Below are positions 46,837-55,792 of a DNA stretch of 64,000 bases, one piece after another. The stretch is taken from contig NZ_LMSL01000040.1 in NCBI RefSeq assembly GCF_001428405.1, positions 212,122 to 276,121 on the forward strand, read 5' to 3'. The translations under genes and the position numbers were made by a program. This DNA is from Frateuria sp. Soil773 (GTDB lineage: Bacteria; Pseudomonadota; Gammaproteobacteria; Xanthomonadales; Rhodanobacteraceae). Each line of letters begins with the position of its first letter. Position 1 is the stretch's first letter. Below the pieces are notes generated by a model. That model ran no database searches. It was not told the origin of the DNA and worked only from the letters and a program-made list of their open reading frames with translations.

Positions 46837-47295
46837 TTACTCGCCGCCGGCGCGCCGCGGCCGCCGCGCCATGTGCAGCAACGGAAACGGCCGCCCCTGG
46901 CCGTCCAGCGGCGAGCGGCCGACGACCTCGAAGCCGGCCTGCCGGTAGAAACCCAGCGCCTGGACGTTCTGCTCGTTGACGTCGAGCGCATCGGCGGCCA
47001 GCACCTCGACCGCATGGGCCAGCAAGGCCCTGCCGATGCCCCGGCCGCGGCTGGCCGGATCGACGAAGAGCATCTCGACCTTGCCGCCGGCCACGCCCAC
47101 GAAACCGCGCACGCGGCCCGACTCGTCGCGGCAGGCGCGCAGCGTCACCGCGGGGAGGCCGTCGTGCAGGACCAGGGGCCGCAGCGCGGCGATGTCCGCC
47201 TCGTCGAGAAAGTCGTGGGTGGCGCGCACCGAGGCTTCCCACAGCGCGGCCAGTGCCTCGTATTCGCCGGGGTCGACGGTGGTGATCCGGTTCAT
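46837..47295 (-). CDS. GNAT N-acetyltransferase
   Basis: A 152-residue GNAT of PhnO/YjhB-like size. VEMLFVDPASRGRGIGRALL is the acetyl-CoA-binding motif and DVNEQNVQALGFYRQAGFEVVG the C-terminal signature. ATG 47295 has AGGA upstream; 47301 adds two residues. The substrate is unknown. It is divergent from the DUF202 gene. Confidence 0.85.
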   Translation of the reverse strand: MNRITTVDPGEYEALAALWEASVRATHDFLDEADIAALRPLVLHDGLPAVTLRACRDESGRVRGFVGVAGGKVEMLFVDPASRGRGIGRALLAHAVEVLAADALDVNEQNVQALGFYRQAGFEVVGRSPLDGQGRPFPLLHMARRPRRAGGE

Positions 47296-47411
47296 GGGCA
47301 TCCTGGCGTCCAGTGCGGCGGACCGCACATGATCGCGCAAGCGGCGCCCCGTGGCATGCGGGCAAGCCGCTTCACTTGCCCTGGACGCCGGGTGCGGCAT
47401 GGATGCATCCC

Positions 47412-47795
47412 ATGATCCCGCACTTCAGCGACCACGCCGCCAACGAACGCACCTATCTCGCCTGGGTGCGCACGGCGATCGCGGTGATGGCGTTCGGCTT
47501 CCTGCTGGAGCGGTTCGACATCTTCCTGTCCTATGCCGCCCGCGCCGCCGGCCATTCGATCCCCGGCCTGCACGTGCGCGCTTCCGAATGGCTGGGCCTG
47601 CTGCTGTTGCTGTTCGGGGCGCTGGTGGTGCTGCTCGCCACCGTGCGCTTCAACCGGAACCGCAAGCTGATCGACAGCGAGCAGGTCCATGCCTACGGCG
47701 GCACCTTGCTGGAACGCGTGATGGCGCCGCTGCTGATCGTCATGGCCGGCTTCCTGGCGGTATACGTGGCGCGGCAGCTCGTCGCGCTGGGATAG
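47412..47795 (+). CDS. YidH/DUF202 membrane protein
   Basis: A 127-residue protein with the family start ANERTYLAWVRTAIAVMAFGF, three hydrophobic helices (about 20-40, 58-78, 104-122) and a central RFNRNRKLID loop. The family sits in the inner membrane, function unknown. The frame extends upstream but only ATG 47412 gives the family N-terminus. Confidence 0.88.
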   Translation: MIPHFSDHAANERTYLAWVRTAIAVMAFGFLLERFDIFLSYAARAAGHSIPGLHVRASEWLGLLLLLFGALVVLLATVRFNRNRKLIDSEQVHAYGGTLLERVMAPLLIVMAGFLAVYVARQLVALG

Positions 47796-47930
47796 CCCAC
47801 CGGCGCGCCCGTCCCGGTAGCGGAGGCGCCGCAGCCATTGATCCGCCCCGGAAAACGGCAGTCCCCTGGCGACGCGTTGTACCCTCGCCCGCCTCCGCGG
47901 CGGAACATGCCGATCGACGCAGGAAACCCG

Positions 47931-48434
47931 ATGACCGAGCAAGCCCGCGCACTGGCCGACCGGCTGATCCGCAACTTCAACGACGCCGCGCTCGAGCACC
48001 ATGTGCGCGACCCGCTCTACGAGACCCTGTGCGCCCGCCTGGCGCCGGGAACGGCGGCATGCAAGCTGGGCGCCTCGATCGATACCGTCGCGCCCGGCAA
48101 GCGTTCGTGCCCGTACCACTTCCACTACGCGCAGGAGGAGATGTTCATCGTGCTGGAGGGCCACGGGACCCTGCGCGTGGCCGGCGAGACGCTGCCGATC
48201 CGCAGCGGCGACGTGATCTTCGTCCCGCCCGGCCCCGACTACCCGCACCAGATCGTCAACACTTCCGACGCGCCGCTGAAATACCTGTCCATCGGCACGC
48301 GCGAGACGCCCGAGCTGGTCGAGTACCCCGATTCGGGCAAGTACGCGGCGATCGCCGTCCGCGACGACGCTACCCGGCTGCATGTGGTGCAGCGCAGCGA
48401 GAACAGCCTCGACTACTGGGATGCCGAGCCCTGA
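47931..48434 (+). CDS. single cupin-domain protein
   Basis: A 167-residue protein. The cupin motif 1 (CPYHFHYAQEEMFIVLEGHGTLRV) carries the His-His-Glu metal set and motif 2 (PPGPDYPHQIVN) the last His. No other domain is present. The ligand or reaction is unknown. AGGAAA lies 5 nt before ATG 47931. Confidence 0.85.
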   Translation: MTEQARALADRLIRNFNDAALEHHVRDPLYETLCARLAPGTAACKLGASIDTVAPGKRSCPYHFHYAQEEMFIVLEGHGTLRVAGETLPIRSGDVIFVPPGPDYPHQIVNTSDAPLKYLSIGTRETPELVEYPDSGKYAAIAVRDDATRLHVVQRSENSLDYWDAEP

Positions 48435-48555
48435 TCCGCCGTGCACGCCTGCGGCCGCCAAGGTGAACGGACGGCGGCCATGGCAACACCGAATTCACCC
48501 GTTGCTGATCTTCGCGCGCCAACACTCCGGGCCTCGCTCCCACGAGGAAACCGCC

Positions 48556-48972
48556 ATGAAGAACACCGCCATTCTCGCCGCCGCGCTCACCCTGGGGCTG
48601 GCCGGCGCCGCCATGGCGCAGGATGCCCTCACCGAGCGCCAGGTGCGCACCCAGCTCGAACAGCAGGGCTACACCAAGGTGCACGACCTCAAGTTCGACG
48701 ACGGCATGTGGCGGGCGCATGCCCGCAGCGGCGACGGTACGCGCGTGTCCGTGCGGGTCGATCCCAGGACCGGCCAGGCTTTCCCCGACGAGCAGGTTTC
48801 CCGCCTCAGCGAGACCGACGTACGCGCCGCGCTCTCCACCGAGGGCTATACCGACGTGCACGACGTCGGCTTCAAGCACGGCGTCTGGCACGCCAAGGCG
48901 GACGACCGGGCCGGCAAGCGCGTGAAGCTGCAGATCGATCCGGAGACGGGCAAGATCATCGGCACCGATTGA
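48556..48972 (+). CDS. exported tandem PepSY-like protein
   Basis: A 138-residue protein. The signal peptide MKNTAILAAALTLGLAGAAMAQ is followed by two repeats of about 55 residues: LTERQVRTQLEQQGYTKVHDLKF and LSETDVRAALSTEGYTDVHDVGF, each ending in a VRVDPRTGQ / LQIDPETGK strand. Such PepSY-like modules are small periplasmic domains of unclear, often metal- or protease-related, function. GAGGAAA precedes the ATG. Confidence 0.8.
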   Translation: MKNTAILAAALTLGLAGAAMAQDALTERQVRTQLEQQGYTKVHDLKFDDGMWRAHARSGDGTRVSVRVDPRTGQAFPDEQVSRLSETDVRAALSTEGYTDVHDVGFKHGVWHAKADDRAGKRVKLQIDPETGKIIGTD

Positions 48973-49136
48973 GCCCTGCCCACACCTTGCAACTTCAGCA
49001 TTGCCCGCACGGAATCTGCGAGCGCCGGTTCAGGGCAATCGCCCGACTGCCGCGCCAGGCTCCTTGCCAGACCCAGGCAAGCCGATCCACGGTGGACGAA
49101 GACGCACCGCCGGCTGGGCATGACGAGCCCCGAACC

Positions 49137-49173
49137 ACGGCCACCGGCCGGCACATGCCGGTCCGGTGGCCGT
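49137..49173. terminator. large hairpin in the gap after the PepSY gene
   Basis: An 11-bp outer stem (ACGGCCACCGG / CCGGTGGCCGT) encloses an inner 5-bp stem. It lies 165 bp after the PepSY stop and 66 bp before the next start. It has no T tract. The rest of the 266-bp gap shows no gene. Confidence 0.45.
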
Positions 49174-49238
49174 ACCTGGATACCCGGCCCGCGCCCGGTT
49201 CGGCCATCATGGCGATCCCCCATCAGCAGAGACCGGCC

Positions 49239-49706
49239 ATGCGTATCGCCGCATCGTTGCAGGCACGCGCCGGCGGCTTCGTCCGCCGCGCCATGCCGCG
49301 GCGGCCCGGCCGCGCGGCGATAGCCGCCCTGCCTCTGCTGCTGGCCGCATGCGCAAGCCTGCCCAACGGCGCCTGCGGGCCCGGCATGCACGGTGCCGTG
49401 CGCGACGAACTGTACTTCGGCACCGCGATGCCGCAGGGACAGGTATCGCCCGGCGACTGGGACCGCTTCCTGCGCGACACGGTGACGCCCCGCTTCCCGC
49501 AGGGTCTCACCGTATCCGCCGCTTCCGGCCAATGGCGCGGCGCCGACGGCGGGATCGTGCGCGAACCGGCCTACGCGGTCACCCTGGTCCATCCCGACGA
49601 CGACGCCAGCGAGCAGGCGGTGCGCGCGATCGCCGGCGCCTACAAGGCGCGCTTCGCGCAGGAGGCGGTGCTGCGCGTGCGCTCGCCTGCCTGCGCCTCC
49701 TTCTGA
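49239..49706 (+). CDS. DUF3574 lipoprotein
   Basis: A 155-residue protein with lipobox LLAAC (Cys38 from this start) and then a DUF3574 domain (VRDELYFGTAMPQG, WRGADGGIVREPAYAVTLVHPDD, KARFAQEAVLRV). A later ATG at 49293 gives a more usual 20-residue lipoprotein signal (MPRRPGRAAIAALPLLLAAC) and may be the true start. Function unknown. It converges on the czc operon with only 12 bp between stops. Confidence 0.8.
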   Translation: MRIAASLQARAGGFVRRAMPRRPGRAAIAALPLLLAACASLPNGACGPGMHGAVRDELYFGTAMPQGQVSPGDWDRFLRDTVTPRFPQGLTVSAASGQWRGADGGIVREPAYAVTLVHPDDDASEQAVRAIAGAYKARFAQEAVLRVRSPACASF

Positions 49707-49718
49707 ACGCCATGCGCG

Positions 49719-52700
49719 TCATGGCGTGCGAACCGCCGCACGCCGGGCCGCACGCTGCTCGATCCAGTCGTACAGCACCGGCAGCAGCACCAGGGTCAGC
49801 AGGGTCGAGCTGATCAGGCCGCCGACCACCACGGTGGCGAGCGGGCGCTGGGTTTCCGCGCCCACGCCGCTGGACAGCAGCATCGGCACCAGGCCCAGGA
49901 TCGCCACGCTGGCGGTCATCAGCACCGGGCGCAGGCGCAAGGCGGTGCCGCGGAGCACCGCGTCGCGCACCGCCAGCCCCATGCCGCGCTGCCCGTTGAG
50001 GAAGCTCACCAGCACGATGCCGTTGAGCATCGCCACACCGAACACCGCGATGAAGCCGATCGCCGAGGGCACCGACAGGTATTGTCCGGTGACCGCCAGC
50101 GCGACGATGCCGCCGATGGTGGCGAACGGCACGTTGGCCAGGATCAGCGCAGCGTACTTCACCGAATTGAAGGCGGTGTAGAGCAGCACGAAGATGAAGA
50201 AGATCGTCGCCGGCACGATCAGCGCCAGCCGCTTAAGCGCGCGCTGCTGGTTCTCGAACGCGCCGCCCCACTCACTGTAATAGCCCGGCGGCAGCTTCAC
50301 CTGTTGCGCGATCGCGGCATTCGCCTGCTGCACGAAACCGTCGATGTCGCGTCCGCGCACGTCCATCTGGATCACGGCGTAGCGCTGCAACTGCTCGCGG
50401 CGGATGAACGAGTAGCCCTCTGCATCGCTCACCTCGGCCACCTGCGACAGCTTCACCAGTGCGCCATCCGGCGCGCGGATCGGAATGCGCCGGATCGCCG
50501 GCAGCGAGGCCTTGTCGTCATCGTCCAGCCGCACGGCGATATCGAAGCGCTTCACCCCGTCGAGCAGGCTCGTCACCGGCTCGCCGCCGATGCCGTTCTT
50601 CACCACCGTCAGCACGTCGTCGGCATTCAGGCCGTAGCGCGCCAGCGCCTCGCGGTCGACGCGGATGCGGATCTGCGGCTTGCCTAGGTTCGCCTCCAGC
50701 GCGAGGTCGGCGACGCCTGGCACGCCGGCCAGCACATCCTTGATGCGCGCGCTCAAACGGTCCAGCTCGCCCAGGTCGTCACCGTAGAGCTTCAACGCCA
50801 GGGTGGCACGCACGCCGGAGATCAGCTCCTCGATGCGCATCTGGATCGGCTGGGTGTAGCTCACCACCGCGGTCGGCAGCGCGTCGGACAGGGCCTGCTG
50901 CATCGCCTGCTCGATGCTTTCCAGCGTCTCGCCCTTGCGCCATTGCTGCTTCGGCTTGAGCGGCGTGTATACCTCCATGTAGTTCACGTCGGCGGTCTCG
51001 CCCTTCTCGGCGCGGCCGATCATCGCCAGCGTGGTCTCGACCTCGGGAAACTGCTGCTTGACCAGCGCCGATACCTGCCGCGAGATGGCGATCGATTCAT
51101 CCAGCGAGGCCGAGGGAATCGAGGTGATGCGCCACATGATGGCGCCCTCCTTCAGGTTCGGCATGAACTCCTTGCCCAGGAACGGGAACAGCGCCAGGCT
51201 GCCGACCAGCGCGATGGCGGCAGCGGCGAGCACCCACCGGCGATGCGCCAGCGACCAATCCAGCACCCGGGCATAGCGGCGCTTCAGGAAGGCGACCAGG
51301 CGCGTGTCCTTCTCCTCCTTCGGCTTCAGCACCAGCGCGGCCAGTACCGGCACCAGGGTCAGCGCGAGCGCCAGCGAGCCGGCCATGGCGAAGCCGATGT
51401 TGAACGCCATCGGCTTGAACATCTTGCCTTCCAGCCCTTCGAGGCTGAACAGCGGCAGGAACACCACGATGATGATGGCGATGGCGAACGCGACCGGGTT
51501 GGCCACCTCGCGGGCCGCCGCCAGCACGGCGGCGCTGCGGTCCACCGGCAGGCCGTGCGACTTGCGCTTGGCCATGATGCGGAAGGCGTTCTCCACCATC
51601 ACCACCGCGCCGTCGACCATCATGCCGATGCCGATCGCCAGCCCGGCCAGCGACATCAGGTTGGCCGAGAGCCCGGCCTGCTCCATGCAGATGAAGGCGA
51701 TCAGCATCGCCAGCGGCAATGCCAGCACGACCACCAGCGCGCTGCGCAGCTCGCCGAGGAACAGGAACAGCACCAGCGCCACCAGGATCGAGCCCTCGAC
51801 CAGCGCGCGCACCGCCGTGTCCACCGCCGCGTTGACCAGCCCGGTGCGCTCGTACACCGGCTTCACCGCCACGCCGGGCGGCAGCGCCTGCCTCACCGTG
51901 TCGAGCTTCGACCTGACCGCGTCGACCACGCTCTTGGCGTTCTCGCCGATGCGCGCCAGCGCCTGGCCCATCACCACTTCCCGGCCGTCGCGGGTGACCG
52001 CGCCGGTGCGCGGCGCGCCCGCCTCGACGACCGCGGCGACGTCGCGCACGTACACCGGCGTGCCGTCCTCGGTCTTCAGCACGATGCTGCCCAGGTCCTG
52101 CGCATTGCGCACCAGCCCCAGCCCGCGCACCAGGTACTGCTCGCGGCCGACGTCGACGAAGTTGCCGCCGACCTGGGCGTTGTTGGCCTGCAGCGCCGCG
52201 ATCACGTCCTTGAAGCCGAGCTTGTGCGCGATCAGCTTCACCGGGTCGATGCGCACCTGGTACTGCTTCTCCTGCCCGCCCCACGAGGTGACGTCGTCGA
52301 CGCCGGGCGCGGTGCGCAGGATCAGGCGGATGGTCCAGTCCTGCAACGTGCGCAGGTCCATGTCGTCCGGCGCGGCGCCCTTCGCCTCCCTCGGCTGCTC
52401 GTCGGCACGCTCCACGGTGTACCAGAACACCTGGCCCAGGCCGGAGGTGTTCGGCCCCATCTCGGGCTTGCCGTAGCCGGCAGGCAGGCGGTCGCCGACC
52501 TGCTGCAGCCGCTCGTTGACCAGTTGGCGGGCGAAGTAGATGTCCATGCCGTCGTCGAAATAGACCGACACGTAGGACAGCCCGAACAGGCTCACCGAGC
52601 GGATCTGCTCCACCTTCGGCAGGCCGGCCAGGGCCGACTCCACCGGCGTGGTCAGCAGTTGCTCGACGTCTTCGGCGGCCAGTCCGGGCGCCTCGGTGTA

Positions 52701-52850
52701 CACGTTGACCTGCACCGGCGTGACGTCGGGGAACGCATCGATCGGCAACTGGCGCACCGCCTGGAAACCCAGGAAGCCGACCGCCGCGAAGGCGATCAGC
52801 ACCAGCACCTTGTAGCGCAGGGAAAGTTCGACCAGTCGCTCCAGCATCAT
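49719..52850 (-). CDS. czcA: CzcA-type heavy-metal RND efflux pump
   Basis: A 1043-residue inner-membrane antiporter with twelve helices and two large periplasmic loops. GIGMMVDGAVVMVENAFR in the fourth helix region has the acidic residue of the HME-RND family proton relay. It expels divalent (Co/Zn/Cd) or monovalent (Cu/Ag) metals; the residues seen do not settle which. ATGA overlap with czcB (52847-52850) and of czcB with czcC gives a tightly coupled czcCBA operon. Confidence 0.95.
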   Translation of the reverse strand: MMLERLVELSLRYKVLVLIAFAAVGFLGFQAVRQLPIDAFPDVTPVQVNVYTEAPGLAAEDVEQLLTTPVESALAGLPKVEQIRSVSLFGLSYVSVYFDDGMDIYFARQLVNERLQQVGDRLPAGYGKPEMGPNTSGLGQVFWYTVERADEQPREAKGAAPDDMDLRTLQDWTIRLILRTAPGVDDVTSWGGQEKQYQVRIDPVKLIAHKLGFKDVIAALQANNAQVGGNFVDVGREQYLVRGLGLVRNAQDLGSIVLKTEDGTPVYVRDVAAVVEAGAPRTGAVTRDGREVVMGQALARIGENAKSVVDAVRSKLDTVRQALPPGVAVKPVYERTGLVNAAVDTAVRALVEGSILVALVLFLFLGELRSALVVVLALPLAMLIAFICMEQAGLSANLMSLAGLAIGIGMMVDGAVVMVENAFRIMAKRKSHGLPVDRSAAVLAAAREVANPVAFAIAIIIVVFLPLFSLEGLEGKMFKPMAFNIGFAMAGSLALALTLVPVLAALVLKPKEEKDTRLVAFLKRRYARVLDWSLAHRRWVLAAAAIALVGSLALFPFLGKEFMPNLKEGAIMWRITSIPSASLDESIAISRQVSALVKQQFPEVETTLAMIGRAEKGETADVNYMEVYTPLKPKQQWRKGETLESIEQAMQQALSDALPTAVVSYTQPIQMRIEELISGVRATLALKLYGDDLGELDRLSARIKDVLAGVPGVADLALEANLGKPQIRIRVDREALARYGLNADDVLTVVKNGIGGEPVTSLLDGVKRFDIAVRLDDDDKASLPAIRRIPIRAPDGALVKLSQVAEVSDAEGYSFIRREQLQRYAVIQMDVRGRDIDGFVQQANAAIAQQVKLPPGYYSEWGGAFENQQRALKRLALIVPATIFFIFVLLYTAFNSVKYAALILANVPFATIGGIVALAVTGQYLSVPSAIGFIAVFGVAMLNGIVLVSFLNGQRGMGLAVRDAVLRGTALRLRPVLMTASVAILGLVPMLLSSGVGAETQRPLATVVVGGLISSTLLTLVLLPVLYDWIEQRAARRAAVRTP

Positions 52851-53944
52851 TCCTCTCCCAGTTGCGAACGCAGCAGCCGCGCCTTGAGCGCGAAGGCGCC
52901 CTTGCGCACGTAGCGGGCGCCGGGTTTCAGTCCGTGCGTGACGACGATCCAGCCGTCGCGCGACTCGCCGGTCTCCACCGCCGCCGGCTCGAAGCGGCCG
53001 TTGCCCTTGTCGAGGAACACGCTGGGCTGGTTCTGCAGCAGCACGACCGCCTCGGCCGGCACCGCCAGCGCCGGCGCCGCGTCGCCGATGGCGAGCCGCG
53101 CATCGACCAGTTCGCCCGGATGCAGCAGGTCGGCGCGGTTGTCCACCGCGATGCGCACCGAGACGGTGCGGGTGCGCTCGCTGGTCTGGTGCGCGCGCTG
53201 CACCACCTTGCCGGGCAGCTCGCCGCCGTGCACCAGGATGCGCGCGGCGCCGCCGGGCTTGACCCGCTCGGCGTCGGACGGCGCCAGCTGCGCCTCCACC
53301 CACACCGAGTCCTCCTGCACCAGGGTGAACAGCGTGCGGCCGGGTTCGACCCGTTCGCCGACCAGGAACGCATCGGTGGTGATGCGTCCGGCGACCGGCG
53401 CAAGCAACTCGAAACTGCCGTCCGCGGCGGCCGATCCCTTGCGCAGCAGCGCGCCGATCTGGCCGTCCGACAAGCCGTAGGCGCGCAGCTTGGCGCGGGC
53501 CTGGTCGCGCTGCACGCGGGCCTCGTTGTAGCGCCGCGCCGACACCGCCTGCGGGCCGAGCGAGGCGATCCGCCGCCAGTCTTGCTCGGCCACGATCAGC
53601 GCGCCCTGGGTCTCGGCCGCCTGCACGCTGGACAGCACCAGCAGCGGCTGGCCGGCCTTCACCACCTCGCCGAGCCTGGCCTTGCGGGAAAGCACCTGCG
53701 CCTCCACCCGGGGCGCCACCAGCACGGTCGAATACGCATCGACGACCACTTCGCCGGGCGCCTTCAGCTCCTCGGCCAGCGCCTGCGGCGCGGCCACGCC
53801 GACCGCGATGCCGGCCTCCTTGACCGCCTCGGCGTCGAGCGCCAGCGGATCGGCCGGCGCGGGTTCCTGCGCCCATGCGCCGAGCGGGATCGAAAAGCCC
53901 AGCGCGAGGCCGAGCAGGCTGCGTTTGAAGAAAGTACGGTTCAT
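52847..53944 (-). CDS. czcB: CzcB-type membrane fusion (adaptor) protein
   Basis: A 365-residue periplasmic adaptor. The signal peptide (MNRTFFKRSLLGLALGFS, cleavage after AWA) precedes the barrel-sandwich lipoyl halves (VLVAPRVEAQVLSRKARLGEVV and FELLAPVAGRITTDAF) around a short hairpin, then beta-barrel and membrane-proximal domains. It links CzcA to the outer membrane channel. There is no His-rich N-terminal metal-binding extension. Confidence 0.9.
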   Translation of the reverse strand: MNRTFFKRSLLGLALGFSIPLGAWAQEPAPADPLALDAEAVKEAGIAVGVAAPQALAEELKAPGEVVVDAYSTVLVAPRVEAQVLSRKARLGEVVKAGQPLLVLSSVQAAETQGALIVAEQDWRRIASLGPQAVSARRYNEARVQRDQARAKLRAYGLSDGQIGALLRKGSAAADGSFELLAPVAGRITTDAFLVGERVEPGRTLFTLVQEDSVWVEAQLAPSDAERVKPGGAARILVHGGELPGKVVQRAHQTSERTRTVSVRIAVDNRADLLHPGELVDARLAIGDAAPALAVPAEAVVLLQNQPSVFLDKGNGRFEPAAVETGESRDGWIVVTHGLKPGARYVRKGAFALKARLLRSQLGEE

Positions 53945-55215
53945 CGGGAGGTTTCCTGGGTGCGGCCGTCGAGCCAGTCGGTGAGACGGCCCGCGGCGCC
54001 GAGATAGTCGAACCAGGCCTGCCAGGCCTGGCTTTCCAGTTCCTGGCCGGACAGCGCGGTGTCCAGGCTCTGCTTGAGCTGCACGAGGTAGTCGGAGGTG
54101 CCGATCTCGCCGGCGCGCCAGAGCCTCTCCAGCAGGGCGGCACGATCCTCGAAGGCGGCCGCGCGGCCCTGGCGGAACGCGGCGGCCGCATCGCGCAGGG
54201 CGGCATAGCGCGCCTGCGCTTCCTGCAACCCGGCATGCAGCCGCTGCCGCTGTGCGCGCAGCTCGGCCGCGGCGGCCTCGGCCTCGGCGCGCGCGGCGGC
54301 GACTTCGGCACGACCGCTGTTGAGTACCGGCAAGGGGATCGCGATGATCACCCCGATCACCCGGTCGCTGAGCGGTCCGTTGCGCACGCGGCCGCCGACC
54401 AGGCCGAGCGTGGGATCGGGTATCCGCGCACGGCGCGCCACCTGCACGCCGGCATCGGCGCTCGCCTGCCGCGCGCTTGCCTGGCGCCACTCGGGCCGCT
54501 CGTCGTCAGGCAACGGGACGATGCCCGCCGGCGGCGGCATGCCGTTGTCCAGCGCCGGCAGTGGATCGACCGCGTCGCCGCCGATCGACGACAGCGTCGC
54601 GCGCGCCGCGGCCTCGTTGCCGATCAAGGCCGCCTGCTGGATCTGCGCCTCGCCCAGCGCAAGGCCGGCCAGGTCGCGTTCGGGGCTGCTGATGTCGCCG
54701 ACCTTGAGCTGTTCGGCGGCCAGCGCGTCGAAACGCTGCATCAGCGCCAGCCGGCGCTGGCCCAGCGCGCGCTGGCGCGCGGCCAGCGACGCTGTCGCCC
54801 ACGCTTTCAGCCAGCGCGCGGCGAGGTCCCGCCGCAGCAGTTCGTAGCCCGCCTCGCTGGCGAGCAGGTCGGCGCTCCCCTGGCTGGCGCGGGCGCGGCG
54901 CTTGCCGGAAAGATCCAGCGCCAGGCTGATTCCGGCCGTGCGCCGGTCGACGTCGGCGTTCTCCGCCTCCAGCGACAGCGACGGGTTGTACAGCGGTTGC
55001 GCGGCCGCCTGCGCGCGCGCCTGCGCGGCGGCCAGCCCGGCGCGCGCGGCCTGCACGTCCGGGCTGGCCGCCCAGACCCGGCGCACGGCGTCCTGCAACG
55101 GCGACGGTGCCTGCGCGGCGGCGGATGGGGATGGATCGGGGCGTGGCGCGGCGCTCAAGGTCGCCATGGCCAGCAGGCATGCGGCACCGAGCGATGCCGT
55201 ACGTGGGACGGACAT
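53941..55215 (-). CDS. czcC: CzcC-type outer membrane efflux protein (TolC family)
   Basis: A 424-residue TolC-family channel with signal peptide (MSVPRTASLGAACLLAMATL) and two repeats of long helical, Ala-rich stretches (AQARAQAAAQPLYNPSLSLEAEN; AAARAEAEAAAAELRAQRQRL). It completes the tripartite pump. It is preceded at 73 bp by a small cysteine/histidine-containing exported protein gene. Confidence 0.92.
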   Translation of the reverse strand: MSVPRTASLGAACLLAMATLSAAPRPDPSPSAAAQAPSPLQDAVRRVWAASPDVQAARAGLAAAQARAQAAAQPLYNPSLSLEAENADVDRRTAGISLALDLSGKRRARASQGSADLLASEAGYELLRRDLAARWLKAWATASLAARQRALGQRRLALMQRFDALAAEQLKVGDISSPERDLAGLALGEAQIQQAALIGNEAAARATLSSIGGDAVDPLPALDNGMPPPAGIVPLPDDERPEWRQASARQASADAGVQVARRARIPDPTLGLVGGRVRNGPLSDRVIGVIIAIPLPVLNSGRAEVAAARAEAEAAAAELRAQRQRLHAGLQEAQARYAALRDAAAAFRQGRAAAFEDRAALLERLWRAGEIGTSDYLVQLKQSLDTALSGQELESQAWQAWFDYLGAAGRLTDWLDGRTQETSR

Positions 55216-55288
55216 GAAATCTTCTCCTGGAAACGGTCACGGAGCGACGCGCCGCCTGCACGGCGGCTTCATCGCGGAACGGGCGTTT

Positions 55289-55672
55289 TCAGGCGATCGG
55301 AGGGCGCAGCAACGAGCCGGTCGCGGCCGGCGTGAAGCCCGAATGGATTTCGGGCGAGGCGAACGAGACGTCCATGTGCGCCACCGGCAGCACGAGCGCC
55401 GCCGGCAAGGCCGCCGAGTGCGCGCAGGCGCAGTGGCAGCCGCCCGCCTCGCCGAGCAGGCAGGCGTCGGCGGCATCGACGGAGGCGTCGGCCGGGGCCA
55501 TCGCGACGGCGACCGTCGGCACCGCGGAGACCGCGGCGATGCGCGCCGCCGGCCTGTCGCCCAGGCAGATCGTGCCGCTGACCAGCTTGATCAACAGCAC
55601 CGCCACGGCCAGTACCCACAGGCCGCGGTGGCGGCGCAGGCGGGTCAGCAGCGTGGGCGTGGAGCGAGGCAT
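55289..55672 (-). CDS. small Cys/His-containing exported protein upstream of czcCBA
   Basis: A 127-residue protein: basic start, one hydrophobic segment (about 18-35, GLWVLAVAVLLIKLVSG) and a cysteine-rich stretch GGCHCACAH. Small proteins of this kind (CzcI-like, DUF2946-like) often precede czc or cus operons and may bind metal in the periplasm. The similarity is in size and layout only. Confidence 0.6.
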   Translation of the reverse strand: MPRSTPTLLTRLRRHRGLWVLAVAVLLIKLVSGTICLGDRPAARIAAVSAVPTVAVAMAPADASVDAADACLLGEAGGCHCACAHSAALPAALVLPVAHMDVSFASPEIHSGFTPAATGSLLRPPIA

Positions 55673-55746
55673 GCGGCGATGCTATCGATCCGCCCCGCTG
55701 TTAGACAATTGCATTTCGCGGACGCCATGCCGCGCACCGCGAAGGA

Positions 55747-55779
55747 GCGTCCCGGAGGTTCCGCGAACCTCCGGGACGC
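55747..55779 (-). terminator. strong hairpin after rsgA
   Basis: A 14-bp perfect stem (GCGTCCCGGAGGTT / AACCTCCGGGACGC) with a 5-nt loop ends 14 bp downstream of the rsgA stop. It probably insulates the czc operon that follows on the same strand. Confidence 0.75.
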
Positions 55780-55792
55780 CCGTCGCGCGCGT